Below, piece after piece: positions 34,445 to 47,434 of a DNA stretch of 64,000 nucleotides. The notes under the pieces were generated by a model. The model saw nothing but the letters and a program-made list of their open reading frames with translations, was not told where the DNA came from and did no database searches. The translations under genes were made by a program, and so were the position numbers. The stretch's first letter is position 1. The number at the start of each line of letters is the position of its first letter. Source of the stretch: Atherinomorus stipes (lineage: Eukaryota > Chordata > Actinopteri > Atheriniformes > Atherinidae); NCBI GenBank assembly GCA_023101725.1, contig JALJCO010003433.1, positions 620,001 to 684,000 on the forward strand, written 5' to 3'.

Positions 34445-34860
34445 TCCAGCTTTGCCAGGTGCTCGTGCCACGACATCTGGACTCACTGTAGAAAAAAAAC
34501 ACATTTAAAAGCATATTCTTTTGTTCGACCATATGACCTCATACTCACTGTTATTTAAGATTTTCTCCGTCCTCCTCCGGTGTTGTTATTCCTAAAACCG
34601 TCTTCGTTGTTTCACCGGTGCTCGGCAGACCCTCCCAGGGTAGGCCTCATCCACAGCCACGTCCCTCGCGTGCTGATTGTTAACGATCAAGACACGGGCA
34701 CGCTGTGTAGCTCAAGGTAGAAGACGGCGGATTCCCTCGGAGGCCTCGAAGTCTCCGGGTATCCCAAACCCGCCTTTATGTTATCCTTAAGCGGGGATCC
34801 CCAACATAGCTCTCTTTCCGAGAACCATACCGTTCGTTGGTCTGGTGTCTCCTCTCCACA
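34445..34860 (-). promoter_or_regulatory. tlk2: tlk2 promoter and 5'UTR exons (proposed)
   Basis: A CpG-rich stretch lies about 1 kb upstream of the tlk2 start exon. A donor (ACA|GTGAGT) at 34549/34548 closes a first noncoding exon whose 5' end I place loosely near 34860. A 41-bp second candidate exon, 34445-34485, has a pyrimidine-rich acceptor (TTTTTTTTCTACAG) and a donor (GGA|GTGAGA). It contains an ATG opening a short reading frame (MSWHEHLAKL) that is not in frame with the tlk2 start after splicing to 33481. A YY1-like core (CAATGGCGAC on the plus strand, near 34861) marks the likely start region. The transcription start itself cannot be read from sequence. Confidence 0.55.
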
Positions 34861-37625
34861 CAATGGCGACCCTGGAGAATCTGCGTTTTTCTAGCAGGTA
34901 TAAATAATGTCTTTAAGCTAACGTTAGTTACCCCCTATCGGTATCTCCCCCGGTGGTGCGATGATTTTAGGGTCCTGGCTTTCAGCTCGATCAAAACAAA
35001 GTTCGGGTGCAGTCTCCTGACTAGCTGCAGGGAAGAAACCAATCTGTTTTCGGAAGTTGTTTTGTGGGAAGCGTTTCAGTTGAATCCGGATCGATTCGGT
35101 TCGGTTCTCATGTTTTTGCAATGTAAACAATAATCAGTAAAATCTCATATTTTCTCGTGAGATCGTTCAAGTATTTTTCACCTTCCTTCTGTCCACGCCT
35201 GCCCCAAATCTCTTTTCTGGACCAATAGCAAACCCCTGCCTACACAATACAATTAAACTGCGCCCACCCACCCACACAACAAGTGATAGATTATTATAGG
35301 AAAGTTCCATCTCAGTATTGTTCATGGTAACATACAACTTACTTAATAAATATACTGCTAAACTATGTTTTTGAACCATCACACAAACCAGTTATTACGA
35401 TATTGGCTTTAAACTGCTCATGAACAATTTGACAAGCAATTATAAAATCCTATTTCTTTGAAAACTTGTAAGGGTTGACACAGAACAAAAGTAAAATCTG
35501 TTCATTTGTGTAAATCTTTATCTAACAGGTTCACAATAAATGAATGATTAAAAAAAAAAAAAAAAAAAAAAAAAACACTTTCATATCTTCCCAACAACAA
35601 ACAGCTTGTAATTAATTTAAAGTCGGCAACACACTGTTTTACCACTTTCATCAGCCTAATAATTTGGGAATTGATACTGAATACAAACGTTTTGCAACAA
35701 GAATTATTTCCCAATTATGTCAGGTGTTCAAAGGTCTAATTTTCCTCATGACATGGGTCACATTTTCAGTAGAAACATATCTGGACAGCAGGTATAAGAG
35801 CACATTGTCTAACGACACTGTTGCAAGTCATTACCTTACGGGAGTATAATGCATGTCTCTCTGAAATTCCAGTACATGAACTTTTCTCTTTGGTAACTCA
35901 AATGTAAGTCACCAATGCCACCCCCATATCATCACAGAGGTCGATCTCCATCAACTTTCACTGATAACCTGGTTGGTCTCTTTTATATCTTTGGCGTGAA
36001 GAACCTAATGAAAATTTCCTCCAGAAGCAGCTGAAACGTGGACTCATTTGGTTAGAAAACACATGTCCAGTACTCCCCAGAAGAAGTCATAAGGCCATGC
36101 CTACAGAATTTAGTTTCTGAAGTTTATAAATAGCTTTCTCTTTATATAATAAAGTTTCCGGTTATATATCTAAATGTAGCAATGGACTGTGTTCAGTAAA
36201 TACTTGCCCAAGGTATCTCACAGCTCATGTGTCTATACACATTTTTTAGTGCTAAGTCATCACAGAGGAGCCAGTGCAACCTAAGGATAGACAGCAGCAC
36301 TCGCACTGGTTTGTTTGGCTCAGCCAAGGTCTGAAACAGACATGATAGGACTGTACTACTGTCCAGTAAAAAAAAAATGTCTGAAAATGATTTCATTTTC
36401 AAAGGAATAACAGCCCTGAACAAAGAACAAGGAAGATTGTAGATCCAGGCCAGTAAAAGAGAGAATTCAGATCTTAAGAGTTTGAAACACTACAGAAGCA
36501 TAATAGTGCTCACCTTGTCTCAGAATATTAACTCTGATCCATAAAGCTTATCTTTACACCCTACACAAAGAATATTAGTTTAATGAATCTATTACCTGTA
36601 TACAGGTTTTCCTTTGTGAAAAAAAATCATGCCATGGCAAAAAAGGAATCTTAAATCACATATACTGAAAAAATATTGGATATCTAAAATTGGCTGAGTT
36701 TTTAAACATTTGCAAATGAGGAAAGTGTACATTTATTGAGGAATTTTGATTGAATTCTGTGATTTTCAGTGGTAGTTCTGGAATTAGGTTGTTCACACAT
36801 CCAGAAATTTTTCTAGGCAAGAAACACATCTATACGGGCTTGGGTGGCATGGCAACTTCTTTTGCAATGAAACCTGAAGGTTTGCAGGTCCAGTACATCC
36901 AAATTTGGTGTCTGGTATTTGCCATTACTCACAGTTATTTCTTCAGACTCGCTAAATCTTCTCACAAAATTGTGAATGTTAGGTGACTAAAGTTGCATTG
37001 AAAAATATATTGATGACTCTTGGACAAAGTTCTGCTCAACCCTTTATTGGGCCCTCATTAAAATTCTTGGAAAAGTAAAATTTCAACCACAAAGATGAGT
37101 TTTACTGTGACATTGGAAGATGTTACAAGACTTAAACACATTTGCTTTTGTCTGAAATAACACAAGTTCTGAAGTCGTAAGTGGTCAGTGCAAAGGCGTC
37201 TTCTCATTTTATATTGAAAATGAAGTATCTGGGATATAACCTGATCTTTGATGACTGGTTGTAAGAAATTCATGGGGTTGTATGATTTCATGGAGGAGCA
37301 TACAGAGGTATTTTCTATGTTCAATAAAGTGGTTCCTTGCCTGATAAAGGATTAACAAAAGGTGAGCTATGGTCCATCCTTGTTTGAAAAGACTAAATCT
37401 TTGATGGATGCTGCTTTCATGATGCTGCAATCATGACACCCTTACTTGTTACTTACTTGAGTTTAGATATGCAATCACTTTATAATTTTTTCTGTTGTCT
37501 TTTCTCACAGCAGTTTGCATGCGATGATGGCAATAAATTTGTGATTTGTTTATGTTTTCTGCCTAGTTGGTCACTAAAACACTAAAAATAATTAATTTGT
37601 ACTTATGTTAGTAAGAAAAGAAACC

Positions 37626-39412
37626 CAAAACAATTCCATAAAAGATGGGTCATCGTGTAAATTAAAAATAAAATGGAATTCAATGATTTACAAATTTAAA
37701 AACCCACATTTTATTCCAAATAGAGCATAAAGAACACATCAGATGGTGAAACTGAGACATTTTACCATTAAATGGAAAATATTGACTCATTTTGAAATTG
37801 ATGGTAGCAGCACACCATTAAAAAGCTGGAACAGTGGGATATTTATCATTGTAATATCCTCTGCTCTCTCATTAACCGTCTATAAACACCTGTGAGGTGA
37901 GGAGACCCGTTGCTAGAGTTTTAGGAGAGGAATGTTGTCCCATTCTTGTGTAATGCAGGGTTCTAGCTGCTCAACAGTCCAGGAACTTTGTTGAGGGCTT
38001 TTTCATTCTATGATGCATCAGATGTTTTCTGTTGGTGAAAGGTTTGGACCAGAGGCAGACCAGTTCAGCACCCAGACTCTCCTGAAAAGCCACGTTGTTG
38101 CAATGAATGCAATGTCCAATCCAATTCAATCCAATCTCATCCAACCCAATCCAACTTTGTTTACTGTATAAAGCACTTTAAACAATCACACTGGACCAAA
38201 GGGCTGTACAGAAAATAAAACCAAGATAAAAAAAAAAAAAAATCAAGGAATAATTCACGGTACGTGATTTAGCATGCTCTCGCTCAGATATTCAAGATCT
38301 TCCCTTAAAGAAATGTAATTAATATGAGAGCAGATGTTTAGCGAAAACATCTGTCCTTTTTCACACTGATGGAGCCTTTGCAGACGTATGTATAGTATAC
38401 ATACAGATGTATAATATGTAGGCTATGCTGCTCACACCATGTTGTCACAAACTAAAAAACACGAAATCCCCCATGGTTTTAGGGCACTTTCAAACAGAGT
38501 TGTGTTGCTGATGGAGTCATGGTTTGTGTGGTTGAGTGCAGGGATGCACGATATTGGAATTTTGGCCGATATCCGATATGCCGATATTTTAAAACTCATG
38601 TGGCCGATAAACGATGTCGATACCGATATTGAAGCTGAAAAAAATGATCAGTCATTGCAAATAGCAGTTTTGTTATCCGTTTCAGACACTTTGAAAAATA
38701 GGGGTGGGAAAAATATTGATACACTGAAATATTGTCATATTTTCATATGCCGATATCAAATTGATATTTAAAAACACGGTATCAATCTATTTTACTGACA
38801 AAAATCTTGCGAGATTTCATCATTCTGTTAAAACTCTTGCGAGATTTTGTTAGTAAAATAGATCAATACTGCCTTTTTAAATGTCAATATGATATCAGCG
38901 TATGAAAATATTGCAAAATTTTCACGAATTCTCACAAGATTTCATTACAGAATGATAAAATCTCGCAAGATTTCGTTAGTAAAATAGATTTAACTAACTT
39001 CGTCTCAAGATCATGAATACCTAGTTGACTTTTGGGTTTGTCCCTCACACAAAGAGATTCCTCCTGATTTACTGAATCTTTAGATAATTTTATACACTGT
39101 AGATGGGCGGATTATCATTTAATACTCAGTCATGTTACCGACCTGTTACCAAATGTCCCTCCAGTTGCTTTTGATTTGTGCATATTATTTTTTCTGCCTT
39201 CCCTTCCTCCAACTTCTTTTCAAGTATTTCTGACATCGATTTCAAAATGACCTAATATTTACCATGAAATGATGAAGTGTCCCTATCAATATCTGATATG
39301 TTATTTATGTACGATTGGGAACAAAATATAGATTTATAACATTTGCAAATCATTGTATTTTCTTTTTATTAACATTTTATGTGACATCCCAGCTATTTTG
39401 GAATTGTGATTT
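37626..39412 (-). mobile_element. Tc1-like transposon relic with insertions, same family as 10815-12110
   Basis: The left end (CAAAACAATTCCATAAAAG) and right end (CTATTTTGGAATTGTGATT) are inverted. Block 37860-38100 is the reverse complement of the transposase C-terminal coding part seen at 11650-11850. From about 38105 the body is replaced by other repeats: a LINE/SINE-tail piece (38110-38230), a GGGATGCACGATATT...GCCGATATT piece (from about 38540) and repeated CTTGCGAGATTT motifs (38800-38980). Homology resumes at about 39240. Confidence 0.65.
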
Positions 39413-39488
39413 AAGTTTTTGTTGAATTGTAATTTAGTTTGTAACAAGTAAAATACTCAGAAGTCTTAATTAAATCTTTAATTCTGCA

Positions 39489-39494
<6 letters not shown>

Positions 39495-39569
<75 letters not shown>
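39495..39569. repeat. Poly-A run, 75 bases
   Basis: An uninterrupted A run on the plus strand, just beyond the mettl2a 3' end and the right edge of the Tc1-like relic. Confidence 0.97.
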
Positions 39570-39571
<2 letters not shown>

Positions 39572-39596
39572 CATTAACTCTTAGAAATCATGCAAT

Positions 39597-39602
39597 TTAT
39601 TC
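39597..39602 (-). terminator. mettl2a: Candidate mettl2a polyadenylation signal
   Basis: AATAAA on the minus strand lies about 290 bp past the stop codon. The minus strand then enters a long T run (the plus-strand poly-A at 39495-39569). Confidence 0.5.
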
Positions 39603-39892
39603 CAAAACATCAGCTGATTAAAAACAATGTCTATCACAATAGAAACCTTTTGACAGGGGTTACCAGCCCCAGCAGAAAGTCATCCTTCTTGTAGCCAGGG
39701 TTGCCATCCTATAAGCATGAAACAACTCCATCTGCACGCTGGTAGCTGAAACAGTACTGTCCCGTTACTTCCTCTTCATCACAACCACTATAAATCTTAA
39801 ATCCAAACATCATCACCAGCAGTTTAGCTCCTAGTTTCAGTTCCAGATATAGATGAGGCCAGGTGGATTCTCTCCTCTACCCACCCCACGTC

Positions 39893-42444
39893 TCATGAGG
39901 CCTTGCGGTACTTGCACTGAATCCACACCCTGTACATGGTGAGCTGTTTCCCTCGGTTCACCTGAAGCCGTCTGTCCACAAGGTTCTGCACTTTTTCCAG
40001 TCCAGCCTCAGTGAACAGCTCATGAAGCTCATCTGAAAGAAACAAAGCACAGAAATATTCTCATACGGGACTGAAGAGTGACTGCAAAGTAATGTTATGA
40101 TATGTTATTAAGTGATCTTTATTTTTTACCCTGAGTGAAGAAATATACTCGTGTTCCATCACCTCGGACATAAAAGTTTTCTGAAAGACATCTTCCTGTG
40201 AAGAATAGACACTCGACATTTAAAAAGGAAAATTCACTGATACCTATGATCAGTTTAATATGGTATAAACACCCCTAACTCATGTTTGAGCTGGACCTTC
40301 TTTTAAAGATTATTACAGATTTTTTTTTTCTTTTCAGCCAAATAAGTCACTTATGAAAAATTTTACATGTGCATGATCTCAGTAATTACACCTTTATCTG
40401 AAACAGATGGGATGTCCAACCTTTCTTGAAGCGAAGTTGAGCCATGTCATAGCGTCCGTAGTCTCTGAGCAGCATCATCCCGCCAGGCTTCAGCAGGCGC
40501 GCTAACCTGCTGATGGATGCCTGCATCCTGAGAGACGGAGGAATCCGTTACACAAGTCTGCCATGTGTGAGACTAACTGAAAACTGAAGCCAGGAGAAAT
40601 AAGGTACAGGAATAAGTTCATACTTGTTAGGTTGCAGCGCTGATAGCACAAAGATTAGCACTATAACATCAAGGGTTCCATCGGGAATGGGGTAATCTGC
40701 CTCCACGTCACTCAAGTCGTGAACAAACGCGAAGCAGCGCTCAGAGGTGTACTCTGGGTTTGACTGATGACAAATAACAATAATTAGTTAGCTCAAACGC
40801 CTGGAAATGACTATACACCCTCCTCTGATCATGTCAAACTTCTGACCTTGACCAACTCCACAGCAGTGCTGGAGAAGTCGCAGCAGTAAACAAAGAGCCC
40901 GGGGTCACTGCAAATAGCAAAGCTGCAGTTAGAGATTCAGATGACAACAAGAGTCTTTTTCAAATCTCAAAATGTTTGTCTGATATGATCTTACTTGTTG
41001 GTCTTGAGAATTGGGAAAACTGTGTTCCCCACACCACAACCAACCTGCAAAGAATACGAGTCATACAGTATCCATCAGTTTTTTTCTTCTTACACTGTTC
41101 TTGGCTCAAAAGTGGACTCAAAGACATTCAGTTTGACCGTATCTGATTACATAAAAATAATCTCTCACCTCCAGAATGCGATATGTGGCAGAAGAGCCAG
41201 GAAAGTCACAGTTGTCAAAATCCCTGCATTGTTTCAGATCTAGACCATCCTGCTGGCTGTCATCTGGGCCTGACACACCTGGATGAGAATCATGGTTCAG
41301 GCTACACTGAGGGGCTAACTCTGGGAACTCTGTGAAGAGCCAGTGACGGTCTTTGAAGAAACGATTCTCGTGGATTGTGTAAAACTCATTCCAGTATTCA
41401 TTGGCCCTGCTGTCATATTCCTCTGTTTGGGAAAATAAAAGGAAAGGTATCGTAGTAAAGTTGTTATTGTAGTGGTAAAATAGCACATTAAAAACACTGC
41501 TGTACATATGATTTGACAAATACTCAACATTAAATTCTTTTGGGACAATTTCATTGAAATGGAGGTTCTTTGTGTTCAATTATTAGACATCTGTGGTATC
41601 AAAAAATTATATTTGCATGATACATAACATATATGCACCCTCTCATTAGCACAATGGATGTAAAAAGCACTGCTGATGTTTTTCTCTTGACTGAAAGTAT
41701 TTATATTTATGTAAACAATTCCTGCATGTATGTGTTATGAGATGTGCTGCACAGCCATAATGCTACCTTGCTTCTCTGGAGGTAGTGGCTGACTGTTTTC
41801 TAAGACTTTCTTCTTTGCAGCTTCTTCTTGTTCATCAGTCCACTCCACATTGTCCCTGTTGACCGGAAAACATCATTATCTGGAGTGGATAAAGAGATGT
41901 GTTGCCTCGCATAAACACTTGGCAGTGCTGTGATGCCTGAAGATAAAGGCTTTCTTGTGGCATTCAGGCAACAACTCGTAATTTGGAGCTCCCTACAGCT
42001 GTAATTATTTTGTGACAAAAATCATAAACGAGTGATGCTACATGAACCATACCAAACCTGATTTTTAGTAAACGCAAAATTTAAAACAATAAATACAACA
42101 TTTCTTAATACGGGACAATAGCTACCGAGCAATACACTTACTATTATTACTATTTCTTCATCCAACAAAGAATAAAAACAAAATAAACCATGACTGAAGT
42201 TATAGACTTTAAACTACACAAGGGAACCAGAATGTCCCATCCAGAAGATGCACATGAACATCTCTGAGCCTGGACGGGTCTCTGCTACCAACCATGCGTT
42301 GTGTTGAAAAACCTGTCGCGGGTCTGTAAGAAAACGTGTCCCGAACTGCGGTCTCTTTGAGTCTTCGGTGGAGGAATTTGTCAGAATCAACCCAGGTTCC
42401 CCGCAGCCACCCTCCACTCCGTCCACGGTGTGGAGCGCCGCCAT
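39893..42444 (-). CDS. mettl2a: tRNA N(3)-methylcytidine methyltransferase METTL2, complete
   Basis: This is a SAM-dependent methyltransferase of the METTL2/6/8 family, which makes 3-methylcytidine at position 32 of certain tRNAs. Nine exons: 42293-42444, 41767-41855, 41169-41422, 40995-41044, 40847-40907, 40624-40763, 40421-40527, 40130-40195 and 39893-40032. They sum to 1059 bp, or 352 residues, with all phases consistent. The start ATG sits in TCCACCATGG, an excellent Kozak context, so the upstream in-frame ATG at 42504 was not used. Landmarks are [11 protein letters not shown] and [13 protein letters not shown] near the N-terminus, [20 protein letters not shown], the SAM-binding motif [10 protein letters not shown] (about 163-172), [12 protein letters not shown] and [20 protein letters not shown]. 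The end, [18 protein letters not shown], matches METTL2A/B. The low-complexity middle (about 105-150) is shorter than in human. METTL2A next to TLK2 is conserved synteny. No mitochondrial presequence is evident, which argues against METTL8. Confidence 0.95.
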
Positions 42445-44001
42445 GGTGGATCTGACGCGGCGGAAGAAGAGGCGGAGTTCTATCAGTGTTGCGTTCAGGG
42501 ACAAGTGAATATATTGAAATTATAAGGATAGTTCAAGGGGAATATGGTTTAGTGTTTAATGAATACATGTCACACAATTATCATTATTACGTGTTTTAGA
42601 TAATTGCTCTGATGCCTTTACACGATTATTTGATAATTTAATATAACAGAAATAAAGAAATAAACCAGAGGAAATTCAAACGTAAAGTGTAAAATGTAAT
42701 GTCAAATGTAGAATGTAGAATGTAAAGTAAAACCATGATTTGAATGATGATTGAATGGTCATGATTTCCTTGAGTACTTTGTACTTTTCCATTTGATTCA
42801 ATTGGTATATGCAGTATTTGTTTTACCCAACTACATTTTAAGAGTTTTAGCTACCCTATTTTTTTGCCTTTTAGATCAAAATCAAAACAATTTCAGACCC
42901 TATCTTTTTATTTATTTTTTAACTGGAAGCTGTTTAGGGTAGTAGCTTAGCCTATACGTAGGCCTAGTTCCAATATATACCAACATTTTTCTTCTAGCCT
43001 ACTTACAGTGATAGAAAGCACCTTCTTTTTCGATGCATGACATATGTTTGTTTATTTACTGAATTTGACAATAGATTTTTTTTTCACAACAAATATTAGT
43101 GTAGGATCTGAATACATGTGGCACCTACATTGCACACTAGAGGGAGCCATATACTACCATTATTTTTTATATCAGTTGCGTGCATGCACAAGATTGTAGC
43201 TAAATCTATATCCACTTATGCTTTTTAAAAGAAGCACACAATTTATGTTTCTTATCTCATGCAGAGTTGTACTGTTTACATTAGTCATACATTTACAAAT
43301 CCACTTGTGTGATATTGGACAGGATCCAAACTTAGGCTTTGGCCATTTAGCACAGTCTACTGTAAACCCTTAAGCACAATCCCTTTTTGTTTGTGACTTA
43401 AGGAATATATCTGGCAATTTTACAATTCACAGTAAAAATAATAGTTATTAGCCTACTCAGTTAGCCTATTTCCGATGAAAAGTAACGTAATTACAAATGC
43501 GATAATATAGATTTTGTGTGTACAGTAAAGTCAACATGTCATTTATTCTACTAAGAATGAACTAAGATGATTTTCAAAATCATTTAATCTTTTACCACCT
43601 CCCTGCAACATTCACAAAATAATAACCTGTGATCATATGCACAAGACAGCAAAAATGCCACATGATGCAGCATGTCTAAATACGGTCGAAAAACCTACAT
43701 TATCATTCAAAAAAAGAAAAGAAAAAAAAAATCAAACTTGGATGAACAAGTGCGCAAAATCTGCTTTTACATTAATGTTAATGTCTAAACCGACTGGACA
43801 ACAGAGAGGCAAAAGAACAGTCAGGAAACCAGAGTCTAAATTTACTCATCAGGAAATGCAATATTCTTGCGGAGTGCTGCATTGAGTGTTGACAGAATGC
43901 AGCCTGGCACGTTAAGTAAACAGGTTAGAGTGAAATAAGCAGATGAATTCATCTTCTTCAAATGTGATACCAAATAACAGGTAAATTAATTATGCTGCAA
44001 T

Positions 44002-44061
44002 CTCTATAGAGCATTGGCAGTATATTGCTCTAGAGCAATATACTGCCAATGCTCTATAGAG
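44002..44061. repeat. Perfect 60-bp palindrome
   Basis: Every base pairs about the centre at 44031/44032 (core GCTCTAGAGC). The arm unit ATAGAGCATTGGCA appears once more immediately after the palindrome. It looks like two facing transposon termini. Confidence 0.95.
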
Positions 44062-44069
44062 CATTGGCA

Positions 44070-44945
44070 ACATATTACTATTGCTCCGCGTTTATTCCGG
44101 ATTATTATTATTTTTCAGTTTCCGCCCTTTTTTTTGACGGCCTACTAGTCCCAGGGCTTTGCCAGCACCCCCACAAAAGTTATATCAAAACGTGCGTCTC
44201 GGCCTGGATCGGTGTGCTTGTTATTTGTCCGTACAAAACTCAAACGGTGTTCACGCAATTCGCAAAAAACTGCGATTTTCGGTCCCATAGGAATGAATGG
44301 GATTTGGTCGGAAACAGCCGAGTAAAAAACCAAGAACCCAGGTCACTTTGGACCTCTATAGCTCAGCCATACCATAACATAGAAACACCATTCAAAGTTT
44401 AAACGGGTCACGAAAGCTGAAACTTTCACCATGTGAAAGGAAATGTACATATCTGTTACGGTTTTGACACAATGGTAAGTTACGTTTTAGGAAAAATCCA
44501 AAAAATCCCAAAATCCCTCCGCACTCTAGCCGCACTCTAACTTTTGAAGCATTTCCAACTTTGAAACAAATGGCCATAACTCCCACACCGTTCATCGTAC
44601 AGACATAATTTTTACATCAAAACGTTGGAAATCTTGTTGGCTTCATTTCATCCTTCCGCACATTTTTTGCTCAGACGCACCGTTTTCGAACTACGGCTCT
44701 CGGAATCTTAGAAAGTCACCATTTTGCTCCTATACGTCTCCATTGTAATCTAGACGGAAAGCTCAAAAAGCCCTGATTCTTAAAACTGTCACCATTTAAA
44801 TTCTGTTCCACTTAGGATAAAATAAAATACATTCCTGAGTTCCTGAAAGCCTCATGGCGCTCACGGTGAAAAAAATTATTTTGATATCTGTTACGGTTTT
44901 CTCGCAGTGGGCGATTCAGCATTTTCCCATAGAAAACTAAGGCAT
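44070..44945. repeat. Dispersed fish repeat body adjoining the palindrome
   Basis: A stretch with wording such as CGTTTATTCCGGATTATTAT, TATATCAAAACGTGCG and GCGATTTTCGGTCCCATAGG, which I associate with an abundant fish interspersed repeat. It contains no long coding frame. Class is unknown. Confidence 0.45.
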
Positions 44946-45126
44946 AAAGTCTCTAACTGAAATTAACTGACATTCTGTGACACACACACACAGACAGGTG
45001 CTGCGTTGTCATGACAACCTAAGCAGTTCTCCCTGCTGTGTTAATTAGTTTCACCTTTGACTTAATTCCTCATCTATAAACCAATGTATGATCAAACTGG
45101 AGGTTCAAATCCACTGAGGTCATCAT

Positions 45127-45673
45127 GACTGTCCCTCTGTCCACTTATTTGGTGTCTCACCATGTCCTCAATACTAGAACTCTCTCTCTTTATATTCAAA
45201 CATGTCTGTGCTTCCTTTCTCAGTCTTCCTCTCCCCTTGAACCCTCTGTTCACCAGTCTTGGCCTCCTGTCAGTCCTGTGGATGATCTATCTTTCTGTCT
45301 GTCTGTGTCTTTCTGCCTCACGGTCTCTGTCTCGCTAACAGTCTGTCTCACAGTCTATGTCTCATTCACAGTCTATCTCACAGTCTCTGTCTCACTTACA
45401 GTCTGTCTCAAAGTCTATGTCTCATTCACAGTCTATCTCACAGTCTCTGTTCGACTCACAGTCTGTCTCTGTCTCACTCACAGTTCGACTCACAGTCTGT
45501 CTCTGTCTCACTCACAGTTCGACTCACAGTCTGTCTCTGTCTCACTCACAGTTCGACTCACAGTCTGTTTCTCACTTACAGTCTGTCTCACAGTGTCTGT
45601 CTCTCAGTGTCTTAGTATCTGTCTGTCACATTGTCTGTCTGTATGTCTGTGTCACAGTATCTATCTATCTATC

Positions 45674-45744
<71 letters not shown>

Positions 45745-46590
45745 GTCCGTCTGTCTGTCAGTGTCTGTCTGTCTCAGTGTATCTCTATTTATCTAAGTAT
45801 CTGTCTGTCTCACAGTGTCTGTCTGTTTGTCAGTGTCAATCTTAGTATCTGTCCGTCTCAGTGTCTTTCTGTCTCTCTCTCAGTCTGTCTCACAGTGTCT
45901 ATCTATCTATCTGTCTGTCTCACGGTGTCTGTGTCACAGTCAGTCTGGCTCAGTCTCTGTCTCACTCAGCATCTTTCTGTGTTTCTCAGTCTGTCTCACT
46001 CACCTTCTGTCTGTCTTTCTCAGTCTGTCTCACTCACTCTCTGTCTGTGTCACAGTCTGTCTCACAGACTGTCCCTCTGTCCACTTATTTGGTGTCTCAC
46101 CATGTCCTCAATACTAGAACTCTCTCTCTTTATATTCAAACATGTCTGTGCTTCCTTTCTCAGTCTTCCTCTCCCCCTTGAACCCTCTGTTCACCAGTCT
46201 TGGCCTCCTGTCAGTCCTGTGGATGATCTATCTTTCTGTCTGTCTGTGTCTTTCTGCCTCACGGTCTCTGTCTCGCTAACAGTCTGTCTCACAGTCTATG
46301 TCTCATTCACAGTCTATCTCACAGTCTCTGTCTCACTTACAGTCTGTCTCACAGTCTATGTCTCATTCACAGTCTATCTCACAGTCTCTGTTCGACTCAG
46401 TCTGTCTCTGTCTCACACAGTTCGACTCACATTCTGTTTCTCACTTACACAGTGACACAGTCTCTGTCTCACTCAGCATCTTTCTGTGTTTCTCAGTCTG
46501 TCTCACTCACCTTCTGTCTGTCTTTCTCAGTCTGTCTCACTCACTCTCTGTCTGTGTCACAGTCTGTCTCACAGCTTTGTCTTTCTGTCT
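45127..46590. repeat. Satellite of CTGTCTCACAGT-type units with a 940-bp-period duplication
   Basis: Short 12-28-bp units of CTGTCTCACAGT and CTGTCTCATTCACAGT fill the region. A unique lead-in (GACTGTCCCTCTGTCCACTT) starts at 45127 and again at 46067, and about 300 bp after each lead-in match almost base for base, so a larger segment was duplicated. Copy two is shorter. Open frames of up to 274 codons across it are repeat artefacts. Confidence 0.9.
45658..45744. repeat. (ATCT)n microsatellite
   Basis: About 21 tetranucleotide units inside copy one of the satellite, with one interruption (CTCT). It is absent from copy two. Confidence 0.95.
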
Positions 46591-47434
46591 GTCAATCCAT
46601 CTTTGTAACATGGCTGCCGCTCTGTTCGACGTGGGTAGCAGATTGGCAGCATTCAAAATTTCTTCAGAAATTTTCTAGTTTGTGTTATGATTGTTATTTT
46701 CATACAGAAAATGTAAGAAAATCTATTTTGCTGCTTAATCATTTCGTTGTTGGTAGGGTAAACCTGGGAAGGAGATACAATGAAGCGTTCATGTTTTTCT
46801 GAAATAAGAGGACATTATAACCTTAAAAAACAATTCAGCCAAAATGAAATACACGTGATAAGACTGAAGGGAAAAAAACCCTCAAAAATAAATCTAGAGT
46901 TGAACTGCTCCTGTTCCCAAAAGTCACACACAGCTTTGGATCTAAATTAAAATAAGAAGCTCAAACAGGTTCTGGTGTTTGGCTTTAATAAAGGCTAAAA
47001 GCAGATCTGACATTTTGGAAATGAGCCCAAAGATCACACAAAAGTTGGCAAAGAACAATGAATATCTGTATTTTCTATAAGTGTCTTTAGAAGCGTGATG
47101 AACAGTGAGCTTGCAAACCACATCCTGTCTGAGGATGACAGCTGTACAACCACAACATCCACACAAATTTATCAAACTGGTTCAGAGAAAAAAAAAAAAT
47201 ATCAGAAAAAGAAAATATCAAGAACTTGTTCTTGTGTATTAATTCATCTCCTTCTCATGAAGTCCCAAAATAAGCTCTAATGCTACCAGTTTACCTTCAG
47301 AGTTCACACAATTACCATATATATGTATGTGCAATCTAAATGTTAACACAATGTGAAACACTGAAAGAGGTTTATCATTCAGCAGGACAATGTCTCTATG
47401 CATACAGCAAAGACAATACTTGAGTTGTTAATGT

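Larger units (their letters stand above)
34861..39596. other. Spacer between tlk2 and mettl2a
   Basis: It holds the 5' side of the tlk2 promoter, a poly-A run (about 35550-35575), the nested Tc1-like relic at 37626-39412 and the 75-base poly-A. No gene is recognised between 35000 and 37600. Confidence 0.65.

Noticed and set aside
38800..38990. Repeated CTTGCGAGATTT motifs that might suggest a CRISPR-like or regulatory array
   Set aside because: Only a few irregularly spaced, partly inverted copies lie within transposon debris of an animal genome; no spacers of even size.
45125..46802. Long open frames (up to 274 codons) of Ser/Leu/Cys-rich repeats
   Set aside because: They are translations of the CTGTCTCACAGT and ATCT repeats, open in several frames at once, with no domain and no splice context.
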